From contig OZ231126.1 in NCBI GenBank assembly GCA_965153355.1, forward strand, positions 77,624,001 to 77,688,000: a stretch of 64,000 bases of DNA. Direction: 5' to 3'. The translations under genes were made by a program, and so were the position numbers. The notes beneath the pieces are model-generated. The model did no database searches, was not told where the DNA came from, and was given only the letters and a program-made list of their open reading frames with translations. The DNA is from Flaccisagitta enflata (lineage: Eukaryota > Chaetognatha > Sagittoidea > Aphragmophora). This document shows, one piece after another, positions 20,229 through 31,476 of this stretch (positions are counted from its first letter, which is position 1; every line of letters begins with the position of its first letter).

Positions 20229-20319
20229 TTTTTATAAGCACGCACTTTTTTTGGCTGAGGCTGAGCGTGTTAGCAAAATCTCATTTTCAAGGCTGAAGTG
20301 TGCTTAAAAGCGTGCTTAT
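20229..20319. mobile_element. short CACGC-ended palindromic element, copy 2
   Basis: Paralogue of 14646-14741 within the duplicated block: ATAAGCACGCAC and GCGTGCTTAT ends. Confidence 0.55.
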
Positions 20320-20409
20320 TATTTATCGGTTAGTAATTATCTTATTCAGTATAGAACAGTGTACACAGTAGAGTATGGAAAATAGTGTAGCATGAATATT
20401 GTATGATAT

Positions 20410-20575
20410 ATAGTTTTGTCAGGTAAGCATTTTGTTTGTCTATTGTATTTATTAAAGGATAGTTGTGAGCAATCCGGAGTAAACACCATTGAAAGCTTGC
20501 AAGGCTTTCATCCTTTGTAAATTGGAGAATTCTGGCCTCCTTTTGTAAGGGCAATGTTGTTTCAACTTTCATAGA
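20410..20575. repeat. dispersed repeat shared with 50265-50375
   Basis: GATAGTTGTGAGCAATCCGG, AGTAAACACCATT, GGCTTTCATCCTTTGTAA and GTTTCAACTTTCATA match the 50.3-kb copy (GATAGTTGTGATGGGTCCGG, TTAAACACCATT). It is absent from copy 1 of the duplication. Confidence 0.6.
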
Positions 20576-21003
20576 ATGAAGTATAGAGTAAAATACAGTA
20601 ATGAATGTATTTTGCATAAAAAAGAATACAGTAGATGTGGTTCTACTTTTATATAATCCATGGGATGAGATTAGTATCTTGATTTAATATAAACTTGTTT
20701 TAGATTTTTAGTGTTATTTAGAATCATAATAGACCGTTTTGGTCTCGTAGGCCAAGACAAGGCGTACTTTTGTCGTCGACCGTAGCGCTCCCAACGACAA
20801 TTTTTGGAATAACAGTTTTTGATTGTTTGTTAAGCCTAGAAATGTCGCTCAAGCAGTTCTTGAGCGATGACAGAAAACAAAAGGCACATTTCTTTAAACG
20901 ACAATTAATTATGACAGTACTGTTTACATTGATTACAGCCAATCCGATAGTGCATTTTATATCCCAATCTAACAGCAATTTAAAAAGCAGGTAATGTTTT
21001 AGG

Positions 21004-21087
21004 TTTAGGGGTGGGGTTAAGGTTAGGTGTAGGGGTGGGGGTAGGGGTGGGGTTAGGGGTAGGGGTAGGGTTAGGGGTGGGGGTAAG
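21004..21087 (+). repeat. G-rich telomere-like degenerate array
   Basis: About 84 bp built from GGGGTTAGGGGTAGGGGT-like units with no C on the plus strand. It contains several TTAGGG hexamers and many runs of three or more G. Confidence 0.8.
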
Positions 21088-21212
21088 AATAAAACGGACA
21101 TGGCTTGATTATATTTTTCAGAATGGAGGAACGCGATCTGACTCTTATCGGCGTTTTATCGTCGTTTTTTACACCTCGACTCATTTACATTTTCCTTTGA
21201 TACCATTTGTTT

Positions 21213-21340
21213 AAACTAGGGATGTGGAAGCGGTCGATTTTCATGCCGCTTCCTCCGCTTCCGCTTCCGCTTCCATTTTACTAGTAGCTATCCCATCCTC
21301 CAAATTGGAAGCGGTCAATCGCTTCCATATCCCTAGTTTA
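21213..21340. mobile_element. short inverted-repeat element
   Basis: Ends AAACTAGGGATGTGGAAGCG and CGCTTCCATATCCCTAGTTT are inverted repeats of about 20 bp with one difference. The interior repeats CCGCTTC. Flanks TTTAA occur on both sides. Confidence 0.6.
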
Positions 21341-21713
21341 AACTGTGATATATGTTTTTCTGTGATATAACCTATATGCCTTTCCACATAAAATCGAGTT
21401 TTTCCCTTCGCCAATGTGACCTATTCTTTTGTATTTTAGTTTGAGGCAGTCAGCTTAGCACTGCGCTCTGGCGTCAAAAGTCAGAATGAGCTCGAAAACA
21501 AGTGCAAAAATCGACACAAATTCAGTTGGTTAATGAGGCTGGGCGTGCTTATAAACAAGGTGCTTATAAAAAAAAGTGTACTTCAAAAATGAGTTTCATA
21601 AGTATATTGATCTTCCTGTAATGAATGCCCCCGTATTTCCAAGTCTAGACGACATCAACTGTAAAAAAGTGACAAGAATGACTATTGTAAAAGCGGTCAT
21701 TGCTGTTGCTTTT

Positions 21714-21727
21714 GTTGTTGTTGTTGG

Positions 21728-21796
<69 letters not shown>
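21714..21796. repeat. (GTT)n microsatellite, long allele of the duplicated block
   Basis: About 27 GTT units with one GGT. The matching array in copy 1 has about 12. Confidence 0.95.
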
Positions 21797-21888
21797 ATTT
21801 AATCGCAAGGAAATCAAGCACGACACCTAGTATTCTTAGTAACCTAGTAATATATCAGTAGGCCAACGAGCGAAGGCTTACGCTTGTA

Positions 21889-24030
21889 AACAAGGCCGGA
21901 TGTACACGGTAATCTTGGCCTGCGGTGCGGGTGGACGTCCATCAGCATGGAGGTTCATGGCAAAAAATGGTCAGAGCCTTTATGTTCAGGAGATGTGCGC
22001 ACCCTTTCATGGTATAATGCACCAAAAAAAATTTGGAGGTCGTCCGATGTCGGGAAGATGGCGCCGCCACCCCCCCCCCTCCCCCCCCCCCCGCCCTGAG
22101 TAAAGTGGTGGTGGTAGAACAAATCTTTTTGTTTAAGGTCATTTTGACCTCAAAATTGGGCAACTTTGCCTTAGAAAAATGACAATAAATCCATGAGATT
22201 ATAAAACTAGAGCTCAAGAGCTAACCAGTGGTGCAATCTGCATATTTCTATCGTAACCAGTCAAACCAGCCTACCACCCAACCAGCCTACCAGCCTAAAA
22301 GTTTAAAACGTGCATAACTTCGGCATTTTTCAACCAATTTGGTTGAAAATTGGTATGTGGTCTCTGACTGGAAGGACTCAACATATGAATTCGATTTATA
22401 AAGATTTTAGCATGCTAACCGGCCAAACTGGCCTACCACCCAACCAGCCTACCAGCCTAAAAGTGAAAAGGTGCATAACTTTGGCATTTTTCAATTGATT
22501 TGGTTGAAACTTGATATGTAGTCTCTGAATGGAAGGACTCAACATACAAATTTGATTCATACAGATCTTAGCATGCTGACCGGACAAAGCGGACTACCAC
22601 CCAACCAGCCTACAAGCCTAAAAGTGAAAAACGTGCATAACTTTGTCATTTTTCAATTGATTTTGTTGAAACTTCATATCAAGTCTCAAAATGGAAGGAC
22701 TCAACATACGTATTTGATTTGTTAAGATTTTAGCATGCTAACTGACCCAACTGTTCTACCACCCAACCAGCTTACCAGCCTAAAAGTGAAAAAGCTACAT
22801 AACATTTTTCAACTGATTTGGTTGAAACTTGGTATGTAGTCTCTAGATGGAAGGACTCAACATATGAATTTGATTTATAAAGATTTTAGCATGCTAACTG
22901 GCCTACCACACAACCAACCTACCACCTTCAAAGTTATAAATGTGCATAACTTGAACAACTTTCAATCAATTTGGTTAAAACTTGGTATGCAGACTCATAA
23001 TGAAATGACTGGCTGTATATATGTGACCAAAGCAGCTCACCTCTCAACCACTCCTTAGACAACGCCTTTTTACAACGCTATTTGAAAATGTCAAATTGAT
23101 TGAAAATTGTTCAAGTTATGCACATTTATCACTTTGAAGGTGGTAGGTTGGTTGGGTGGTAGGCTGGTTAGCATGTTAAAATCTTTATAAATAAAATTCA
23201 TATGTTCAGTCCTTCCATCTAGAGACTACATACCAAGTTTCAACCAAATCAATTGAAAATGGACAGTTTTGCATTTTTTCCGCTTTTAGGCTAGTAAGCT
23301 GGTTAGGTGGTAATACAGTTTGGCCAGTTAGCATGCTATAATCTTTATAAATCAAATTCATATGCTGAGTCCTTCCATTCAGAGACTACATACCAAGTTT
23401 CAACCAAATCAATTGAAAAATGCCAAAGTTATGCATATTTTTCACTTTAAGCTGGTAGGCTAGTTGGGTGGTTGACCAGTTTGGCCGGTTAGCATGCTAA
23501 AATCTCTATAAATTGAATTCATATGTTGAGTCCTTCCATTCAGAGACCACATACCAAGTTTCAACCAAATTGGTTGAAAAATGCCAAAGTTATGCACATT
23601 TTTCACTTTTAGGCTGGTAGGCTGGTTGGGTGGTAGGCTGGTTTGGCCAGTTATGATAGAAAAATGCAGATTTTACCACTGGTTAGCTCTTAACCTCTAG
23701 TTTTATAATCTCATGGATTTTTTGTCATTTTTCTAAGGCTAAATGACCCAATTATGAGGTCAAAATTAAATTAAACAATAAGATTTGTACCACCATCACC
23801 ACTTTACTCAGGGGGGGGTGGCGGCGCCATCTTCCCGACATCGGACGACCTCCAAATTTTTTTTGGTGCATTATACCATGAAATGGTGCGCACATCTCCT
23901 GAACATAAAGGCTCTGACCATTTGTTGCCATGAACCCCCGTGCTAACGTCCATGGACAGGGGCAGTGATGTAGCTGTAGGAAGCCAGTCAGACACAACGA
24001 ACCGAAAAAAGGCGTAACTGGCAACTAAAC
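21889..24030 (-). mobile_element. family A far end interrupted by a foldback element
   Basis: AACAAGGCCGGATGTACACGG at 21889 continues to ACGTCCAT (21935-21942). After the insertion it resumes at 23946 with ACGTCCAT, GACAGGGGCAGTGATGTAGC and CACAACGAACCG. The uninterrupted version is at 15217-15340. Confidence 0.8.
21943..23945. mobile_element. hAT-like foldback element with 8-bp target duplication
   Basis: Flanked by ACGTCCAT on both sides (21935-21942, 23946-23953). Ends CAGCATGG and CCGTGCTA are an imperfect inverted repeat of the hAT YAG type. Long arms follow: GGTTCATGGCAAAAAATGGT, AGGAGATGTGCGCACC, GTCCGATGTCGGGAAGATGG, then a ~170-bp tandem unit (GCATGCTAAC, GTGCATAACTT, GGAAGGACTCAACATA) repeated about five times in the left arm and inverted in the right. 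No transposase is present. Confidence 0.9.
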
Positions 24031-24346
24031 ATGGAAGCGTAATCGACAACGTAGAGAACGAGGCAGTCTACACGGTAACCAGAGGGTAGTCGCTTGCGGA
24101 TGGCGGGTGGGCTGGGGCAGTATGTGGGTTGATGGGGGCTGTAATGTGGCTGGGCATGGGCCATAATGCTCAAAAACGACTATTTCGCATCATTCAAATT
24201 CTTGCAATACGGATTTTTGAACGGATAGACGGACACAACTTGGCAAGTGACGAAAAAAGACGTTCTTAAATCGCGCTTATTCTCGTCGGAAACAATCGTG
24301 AATTCCGTCGCTGACCCACAGTCCATCAAATCCCACCCTGATGGGA

Positions 24347-25680
24347 AACAAGGCCAACACCTATAAGTCGCGTGCGAGACAAAAGCAACTGAATTGACCT
24401 GACTCCTTATTGTATCTTTTTAATCAACATGACTGAATAGTGAGAAATAATAAGAAATATAAGAAATGAATAAAATGACCAGCAAACTTAAACCAGCAGA
24501 CACAAACCAGCAGACTTAAACCAGCAGACTTAAACCGGCAGACCTAAACCAGCAGACCTAAACCAGCAGACTTAAACCAGCAGACTTAAACCAGCCGACT
24601 TGAACCAGCCGACTTGAACCAGCCAACTTAAACCAGCCGACTTAAACCAGCCGACTTAAAACAGCCGACTTAAAACAGCCGACTTAAACTAGCCGACTTA
24701 AACCAGCAGACTAAAACCAGCAGACTAAAACCAGCAGACTAAAACCAGCAGACTTAAATCAGCAGACTAATCAGCAGACTTAATCCAGCAGACTTAAACC
24801 AGCAGACCTAAACTAGCAGACTTGAAATGACATGAATGACCAAAACATACCAAAAAACATAAATGACCAAACCATATCAAAAAACATAAATTACCAAAAA
24901 AACCAAAAACCAAAAAACCAAAAAACCAAAAAACCAAAAAACCAAAAAACCAAAAAACCAAAAAACCAAAAACCAAAACCCAAAAAAACAATAACCACTT
25001 AGCTCAGTCTATTCTTAAGCTTATGACCAAAAATGACCAAAAATGACCAAAAAAGACCAAAAATGACCAAAAATGACCAAAAATGACCAAAAATGACCAA
25101 AAATGACCAAAAATGATCAAAAATGATCAAAAATGACCAAAAATGACCAAAAATGACCAAAATGACCAAAATGACCAAAAATGACCAAAAATGACCAAAA
25201 ATGACCAACAATGACCAACAATGACCAACAATGACCAAAATGACCAAAAATGACCAAAAATGACCAAAAATGACCAAAAATGTCCAAAAATGTCCAAAAA
25301 TGACCAAAAATGACCAAAAATGACCAAAATGACCAAAATGAACGAAATGACCAAAATGAACGAAATGAACAAAATGATCAAAATGACCGAATATGACCAA
25401 AAATGACCAAAAATGACCAAAATTGATCAAAAATGACCAAAAATAACCAAAAATGACCATATGACCAAAATGACCAAAATGACCAAAATGACCAAAAATG
25501 ACCATAAATGACCAAAAACAACCAATAATTCTCAAAAACACCAAAAAAATGATTCAAAATAACTCCAGACGACCCAAAATGACAAAAACGACGCAAAAAA
25601 GCAAAGTGTTACGGACGGACCGACGGACCGACGGACCGACGGACCGACGGAGCGGGTTGTAGAGTCGCGTGCACGCGACT
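24347..25680 (-). mobile_element. family A element enclosing 1 kb of minisatellites, arm version AGTCGCGTGC
   Basis: Plus-strand start AACAAGGCC (24347), motif AGTCGCGTGC (24366-24375), then arrays: a 14-bp unit CCAGCAGACTTAAA (24480-24830), (CCAAAAAA)n (about 24895-24985) and a 9-10-bp AAATGACCA unit (25022-25530). It ends (CCGACGGA)n, AGCGGGTTGTAG and the perfect hairpin AGTCGCGTGCACGCGACT (25663-25680), whose right half complements the 24366 motif exactly. It sits inside a 71-bp tandem array that supplies the empty site. Confidence 0.92.
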
Positions 25681-25935
25681 AAAAAACACCTAACGCCACT
25701 TTATCCCACTCCACCCACCTACACAGTCCATCAAATCCCACCCTGATGGGAAAAAAACACCTAACGCCACTTTATCCCACTCCACCCACCTACACAGTCC
25801 ATCAAATCCCACCCTGATGGGAAAAAAACACCTAACGCCACTTTATCCCACTCCACCCACCTACACAGTCCATCAAATCCCACCCTGATGGGAAAAAAAC
25901 ACCTAACGCCACTTTATCCCACTCCACCCACCTAT
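25681..25935 (+). repeat. 71-bp tandem repeat upstream of the SRCR gene
   Basis: About 3.6 units: CACCTAACGCCACTTTATCC, CACTCCACCCACCTACACAG, TCCATCAAATCCCACCCTGA, TGGG and seven A. A further partial unit is at 24311-24345, on the other side of the family A element, so the element split the array. Confidence 0.9.
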
Positions 25936-26214
25936 ATGACCGCGTTTAAACGAAAATATTTAAGCATCGAGAATAAGTCATCCAGTAATTCGATGATTGA
26001 CGCGACTCTTAAGTTGTGTTACCGCAGCGAAGATGAATTCCGAAAATCGATCACGTAAAATTAACAATAAACAAACAAACGCGAATCCAGTCATAAAATC
26101 CGTCCCTACGAACAGAACAAGATCAAAAGAAGTTGATCAGAAATTTTTATTCCGATCAAACCGAATTATTTTATCGAAAAGAAGAAAAGAAAATATTACA
26201 ACTTTAACAGAAGC

Positions 26215-27381
26215 ATGAAGTTGATGCTCATTTTAATGTTGGTTTTCGTCGTTGGATTGAACGTGGAAGCGAAGCCGCGCAAAGCCACGAGAAGAGGTAA
26301 GTGCCATTTATACATACTGAGAAATGATAATGAATTAATGGTCGGATCGGATGATTATGAAATTGCTTAAGTACTCTCTGAATTATGATGTACTTTTTTC
26401 TTTCTTTCTTTTTTCAGGAAAGCGGGACGAATTCAATTTTTGCCGCCAGATTCGTGACAACGTCAACGAGCTGAAGAATTTACAAGAAACAGATGCCCAA
26501 CAATTGAAAAGTATGCTTTTAAATGGACAACTATGAGATCTGATATAATTAATAACGGAAACATTCTGAATCTATTCGCAGTTCCGCAACCTGAAATCAA
26601 TTTTACTCTCGGTTTTGTATCAACGCAACCGTTCTTCGTTGGTGATTGATGGGGTACGTTTCCGTAAATAATGTCAAATGAATCAGTGTTATCTCTTTAT
26701 CTCCAATTCGTTCTGCAGATGGTTTCACGACGATTGAAGAACAATTAGCACGTAAGTGAAGCCACTTGCGGTACTATACGTGTATTACCTGCCATGTCGG
26801 TCTGTCGTATGGTCACACTTCGCGTTTTCGGGCTTCGGTTTATTTTAAAATCGTTTCTATTCTAAATATAGATTGCAGCGGGCATCATGAACAGAATAGA
26901 GTTCGATTGGTGAATGGAGCCAATGATAAAAGCGGTCGCCTTGAAGTCAGAATAAACGGACAATGGGGAACAGTCTGCGATGATAATTATGCGACAGGTG
27001 CTGGTACAATGGTAAGTCACCTCCGAGTCAGTATTGGACAAATTGACATTTTCTTTTAATCAAGGAAAAAGTGAAAATCTTTCTTATTCTCGAAACGTTG
27101 TTTGACTATTCAGTGAGAACTTATGTCTTATCATACAAATTTAACTGATTTCCACGCAGAAAAACAACAACGCTGCCATCGTCGTCTGCAGAAGCCTTGG
27201 GTTTTCGGGCGGCGTAGTTTACAACCAAGCCTCTTTGGGCGGATCAGCTCACACCGACGTTCCGACGCACATGGATAACGTCAACTGCGATGGATCCGAA
27301 ACCAGCATCTTTGACTGCGCTAGAAGAGCCGATGGAGAAGATTGTTACCATGGTGAAGACGTCGGCGTCAGCTGCGATTGA
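26215..27381 (+). CDS. secreted single-domain group A SRCR protein, six exons
   Basis: Exons read as 26215-26296, 26418-26510, 26582-26641, 26719-26751, 26872-27011, 27160-27381; 209 aa, stop TGA. Introns 1-4 are phase 1 and intron 5 phase 0; all are GT-AG. Residues 1-19 ([19 protein letters not shown]) look like a signal peptide. A short linker includes [14 protein letters not shown]. The SRCR domain is residues about 99-209: [46 protein letters not shown] and a final CD. Six domain cysteines (125, 146, 179, 189, 198, 208) and a domain split over two exons both fit group A. Such proteins are extracellular and often bind ligands or microbes, but the ligand cannot be read here. There is no transmembrane segment, so secretion is inferred. 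Two more cysteines lie outside the domain (one in exon 2, C91). The exon 3 donor (GTTG/GTGATT) was chosen because reading on meets a stop. Confidence 0.9.
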
Positions 27382-27668
27382 AATGTTATTCGTTCCATTG
27401 ATAACCCTGACATGAAAAATAACTTTGAAATTGAAATGCTTTTGAAAAAAAAGCAAACTTGTTGACTTGACTGAATGTTGTTTGTTCTTTTCTAGTGACT
27501 GGCTGAATGATTGAAACTTGGCACAATGATGACCAGTTCCATGTTTTTAAGACCATAGCGTCTTGAATGATGTATGAAACATACAGGTTAATGTTCTAAT
27601 TGTCATACAATATAGAAAGCAGGCTAGAAATCTTTGGAGTTCACTTTCGAGTAGGCGTAAACATTTTT

Positions 27669-27876
27669 AGTCGCGTGCACGCGACTCTATGACCCGCTCT
27701 GTCCGTCGGTCGGTTGGTCAGTTGGCCAGTCTGTCACGCATAATTTTTTTTCATCGTTATACATCATATTAAGGCATTTTGAGTCATTTAAGCCATTTTA
27801 AGTTATTTTAAGACAGTTTACATTTAGTCTTTTGGTCTGAACAACCGCACGCGACTGTAAGGGGTTGGCCTCGTTT
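27669..27876 (+). mobile_element. family A element, arm version AGTCGCGTGC, 3' of the SRCR gene
   Basis: Hairpin AGTCGCGTGCACGCGACT (27669-27686), CTATGACCCGCTCTGTCCGT, exact distal motif GCACGCGACT (27847-27856), ending GGCCTCGTTT. It starts 288 bp after the SRCR stop codon and may lie in the 3' untranslated region. The stretch 27382-27668 between them shows nothing else. Confidence 0.88.
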
Positions 27877-28480
27877 TATCGAATATCCATGTTTCCATTG
27901 AGTTGGTTCTTGTTCCGTGTAGAGAAAGGTCGGATACGTGGTAACCTCAATTGCATTGTAGTAGAAGGGCAACAGAGGGTAAGCGAATTTGACAACATAA
28001 CACGGCAACATGAGAACTGAGTGCAGATAGTACTCAGCTGCGGGAGAACTGATGGTAGCGATGGAACAGGATAACAGCCTTAACAGGTGTGAGAGACAAT
28101 GTTTGGAACAGCAACACTGAAGTAAAACCATAAAAACATACTTCTAGCAGGGCTAGTGAGACACGGCGTCCAGGAACAAACCCTAGGTTGATAAAAAGGA
28201 CAAAATGAATGATTCCATGCATGATTTTGTTTTTATTTCCGAATCCTCTTCCAGAGCGAATTTAATTTGAATAGCTTTGGGCCGTAATACATTAAACCCA
28301 GCCCTAACCCTGATCTTTTATTTTCAAAAAAATAGTCAAGACTCCTGACTTTAGGAAGTGTCTTTTTTGATGCATTAGCTTCAAAGTATTGGTGAAGATA
28401 TAAAAAACTGGCTTAGAAATGTAGAATTTTAAGCCTAAAACTAACAAAAATGAAGTGTTTTTTATGTATTTTTTATATTT

Positions 28481-28660
28481 ACAAGTGACGCGGGGTTACA
28501 ATATTGTTGCGGATGGGTGGGCAGGGGCATCCAACCCCATCCACACCCCGACCCACCCCCAATACTCAAACATACTCAAAAAGTATCTAAAACGCTTGTT
28601 TCAACACTTTTCAACTCAATGACCGCTTGCAACGAACCAACGGACCGACAGACTTAAAAT
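28481..28660 (-). mobile_element. family A remnant, arm version GTTGCGGAT
   Basis: ACAAGTGACGCGGGGTTACA, motif GTTGCGGAT (28506-28514), GGGTGGGCAGGGGCATCC, then AACGAACCAACGGACCGACA. The terminal hairpin is lost. It belongs with the copies at 51650, 53863 and 62823. Confidence 0.65.
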
Positions 28661-29829
28661 TGAGTTTATAGCTTCCAGCAAGTTAAAAGATATCTAATAA
28701 ATGTGTGGCAATAGTACCTGGAAAAATGCACATACCTCTCTAGAGCTCTAGTAAGCTTGGAGGGTTATTTTACAGAAAAGAGCTGAAAAAACTAGTTTAA
28801 ACTAGCAAATAGTTATTTTGACGGGCAGGCTCCTAGCGCCAATTTTTTCATGATCATGTCATTTGGGACCGGATATGGTCAAGAATGTGATAAAAAAGTT
28901 TCAATTTGTTATTCTAACATGAGGTTAATATGTGCTGAGGGGATTCAGCAAGAAAACAAATGATTTTGGTAAATTTTACCTAAAATTTCAAAAGTTTTCG
29001 ACTATGTCTCAAACCCTAATTATCATGTAACAAATGTGTTACAGACGCTTATTTTATTGAACAAGTCATTCTAATCCATTACCAGTCCTTTCAATTGTGT
29101 GAATGGACGTCATGATCTTTTTGCTTCTCTTTTGGAACCACAAGTGGCGTTAAAAGTTGATAACATTCTTTTTGTTTCGCCTATTGAAAAAAAGGAGGAA
29201 TGAATGACCAAAATCACCGTGAATACGATAGTCCGTCAAAGATGTTTCAATTCATGATGATAAATCCAAAGAATGACACAATGGACACCCCTATTTGATC
29301 ACTACAATACAAGGAATACAAAAAGTATCAATATGCAATTTTTGAACAACCAGCAACAATTTTAAGTGGAAAAATTGAGTTTCGGACATTTCAAATTATT
29401 GAACAATTTTATTTGTCCCAGCCCTGTCCACCTTGACTTATGTCTCCCCCATTAAGCCCATCAACTCTCGCTGCAAAGATTATCCCTCCCAATCATTACA
29501 AAGAAGGTGGGGCAATAAAATGAAACCATAAGTAATCACAGATTCCCAATTTTGAAAGAGGAAAAAATCGAGTTTCAGACATTTCAAATTATTGAACATT
29601 TTGCAAACAGACTTGGATCGATTTTATTAGTTAAAATGTCATCAAATAGCACATAGTAGATTGCCAAAGGTGATTTTAAGTGGAAAAACACAATATTGTG
29701 AAAATCCTCAAATTATGCCAGAAAGACTGAAGGCTATATATAGATAGTGAAAGTGCGGAAAAAGATGAAAGCCCATTAACATGGGCTGATGATGAATTCG
29801 GACCCCCTAGACACCCATTAGATTATATC

Positions 29830-30925
29830 CAGCCCTGATTTTAGAGCAGGCCCGCGGGCCCGAGGCCCGCATTTTTGCTGTAGGGCCCGCAAGTTTTTCC
29901 AACTGCGGGCCCGACGGGCCCGCTCATACTTGGCTCATTTTTCATAAATGCTGAAGCGGTCTATTGCACGTATTTCAGGAATGTCTTAAGTTTTGAAAGA
30001 GAGTAAATTTAAATCAATTTTCTTTCTGGATTTTTTTGTTTTTTACCAAAACTAGATACAAATTCAGGAAGAAATGCACCCTTACTTGAGAAAGAGAGCG
30101 TTTATTTTCGTAGTAATATGATATCCAAAGTGAAAAACCGCGGTTTTGAGGGGGATATCCGTGATAACAACATGCTACAGAAAATTCCCTCTGACAGAAA
30201 AACTAGAAAGAGTTTCGTGGGTTTGAAGGTACCAAACGAAAGAGCAAGGAATGGTGAATAGACTAGAGAAAAAAAATTGTAAAAAAATTGGTTCTATGAA
30301 TTTGAAGCGACGAAAGTTACACTTTGTCCAGTTTTGGAGCGCGTTTTTTAAAAGATTTGTATAGATGGGGGTGAATCCCCTCGGCGCGGAATTTCTAATT
30401 AGTATTAGTATAGAGAATTTTTTATTCTCTTTCAACTGTACTAGTCCCCATTTCCGCGGAGAGGGGATTCAAGGTGTTTTTTAATCCCAAAGACAAACTG
30501 TCATGATCAAATTTAGTACTAGATTACTCTTTTGTACATGCTTTCACCCTGCTTGAACAGAAGGGAAATAGCAGGGAAGCTGTGATTGGTTGAAACTTGG
30601 AAGTTGGTAAGCTGCCATTGTCCATACTTCCATTGATCTTCATTGCTTAATCTGAAAAAAGTAGCAATATTGTCACACGGTTTTTACAATGTTACACACT
30701 TCCTCCAAACTCGCTCAAAGTGATATACAACCCAAATGGTTTTCTTGAAAAAAAAATTGTGTCAATACTCGCCCTAGTTCAGATTTTAGCAGATGTCATA
30801 CAGAAAGCCCAAGCTAATTGCTCAGTGTATTGATTTTTTGTTTCATTTATATTTCCTATTTTTCTTTCTTTCTTTCTTTCTATTTTCTTTCTTTCTTTCT
30901 TTCTCTCTTTCTTTCTTTCTTTCTC

Positions 30926-30977
<52 letters not shown>

Positions 30978-31236
30978 TCATTCTCTCTCTTTTCTTTTCT
31001 ATCTTTTTTTTTCTGTCTTTCATCATCTGTTTGTTTCATTCTTTCCTCTTTTTTCTCTTTTTTCTCTTTTTTTTTCTTTACTAGAAATATAGATTTTTTT
31101 TTTTTGACAACAACCTTACAAGAGATAGACTCCTGATGGACACAGGAGGACTTCCATACTTATTTGTCACTCCTTTGTATGTTTATCTCCCCCCCTATCA
31201 GACCTCTTGGACTTCAAATCAGGCCCCTTTGTTCGT

Positions 31237-31284
<48 letters not shown>

Positions 31285-31296
31285 TCATCTTCCCTT

Positions 31297-31342
<46 letters not shown>

Positions 31343-31476
31343 TCTCTCTCTCTTTTTCTCTCTCTCTCTCTCTTTCTCTCTCTTTGTCGGGCCCACTGTT
31401 TTTCTGTCGGGCCCGCTAAATTTGATTGAAGCGTGCCCGACTGGCCCGCACAAAAAAATCACTAAGATCAGGGCTG
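29830..31476. mobile_element. hAT-like element with 8-bp target duplication
   Basis: Ends CAGCCCTGAT and ATCAGGGCTG are perfect 10-bp inverted repeats beginning CAG. Both are flanked by ATTATATC (29822-29829, 31477-31484). Subterminal GGGCCCGC-rich blocks occur at both sides (GCCCGCGGGCCCGAGGCCCG on the left; GTCGGGCCC and GCCCGACTGGCCCGC on the right). The interior has (TTTC)n and (CT)n arrays and no transposase frame, so it is non-autonomous. Confidence 0.85.
30857..31390. repeat. (TTTC)n and (CT)n microsatellites
   Basis: TTTC tetranucleotide arrays at about 30857-30980 and 31236-31286, then CT runs at 31300-31385. All lie inside the hAT-like element. Phe-Leu-Ser open frames here are repeat translations. 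Confidence 0.92.

Larger units (their letters stand above)
18262..24030 (+). repeat. segmental duplication, copy 2 (expanded copy)
   Basis: Collinear with 12730-15340 but more than twice as long. Extra material includes an inverted-repeat block (about 18716-19254), a family A element (19501-19669), a 160-bp insert (20410-20575), about 800 bp at 20735-21590, and a 2-kb hAT-like foldback (21943-23945). Because copy 1 lacks these, most are insertions after the duplication. Confidence 0.85.

Noticed and set aside
21004-21087. Chromosome end
   Set aside because: The G-rich array is short, degenerate and flanked by ordinary sequence on both sides.
24480-25530. CRISPR-like periodicity of short repeats
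   Set aside because: Units are contiguous, with no unique spacers of constant length, and the genome is eukaryotic.
24999-25544. A 181-codon frame rich in Phe, Gly, His and Trp
   Set aside because: It is the AAATGACCA array inside a family A element; no promoter, splice or domain evidence.
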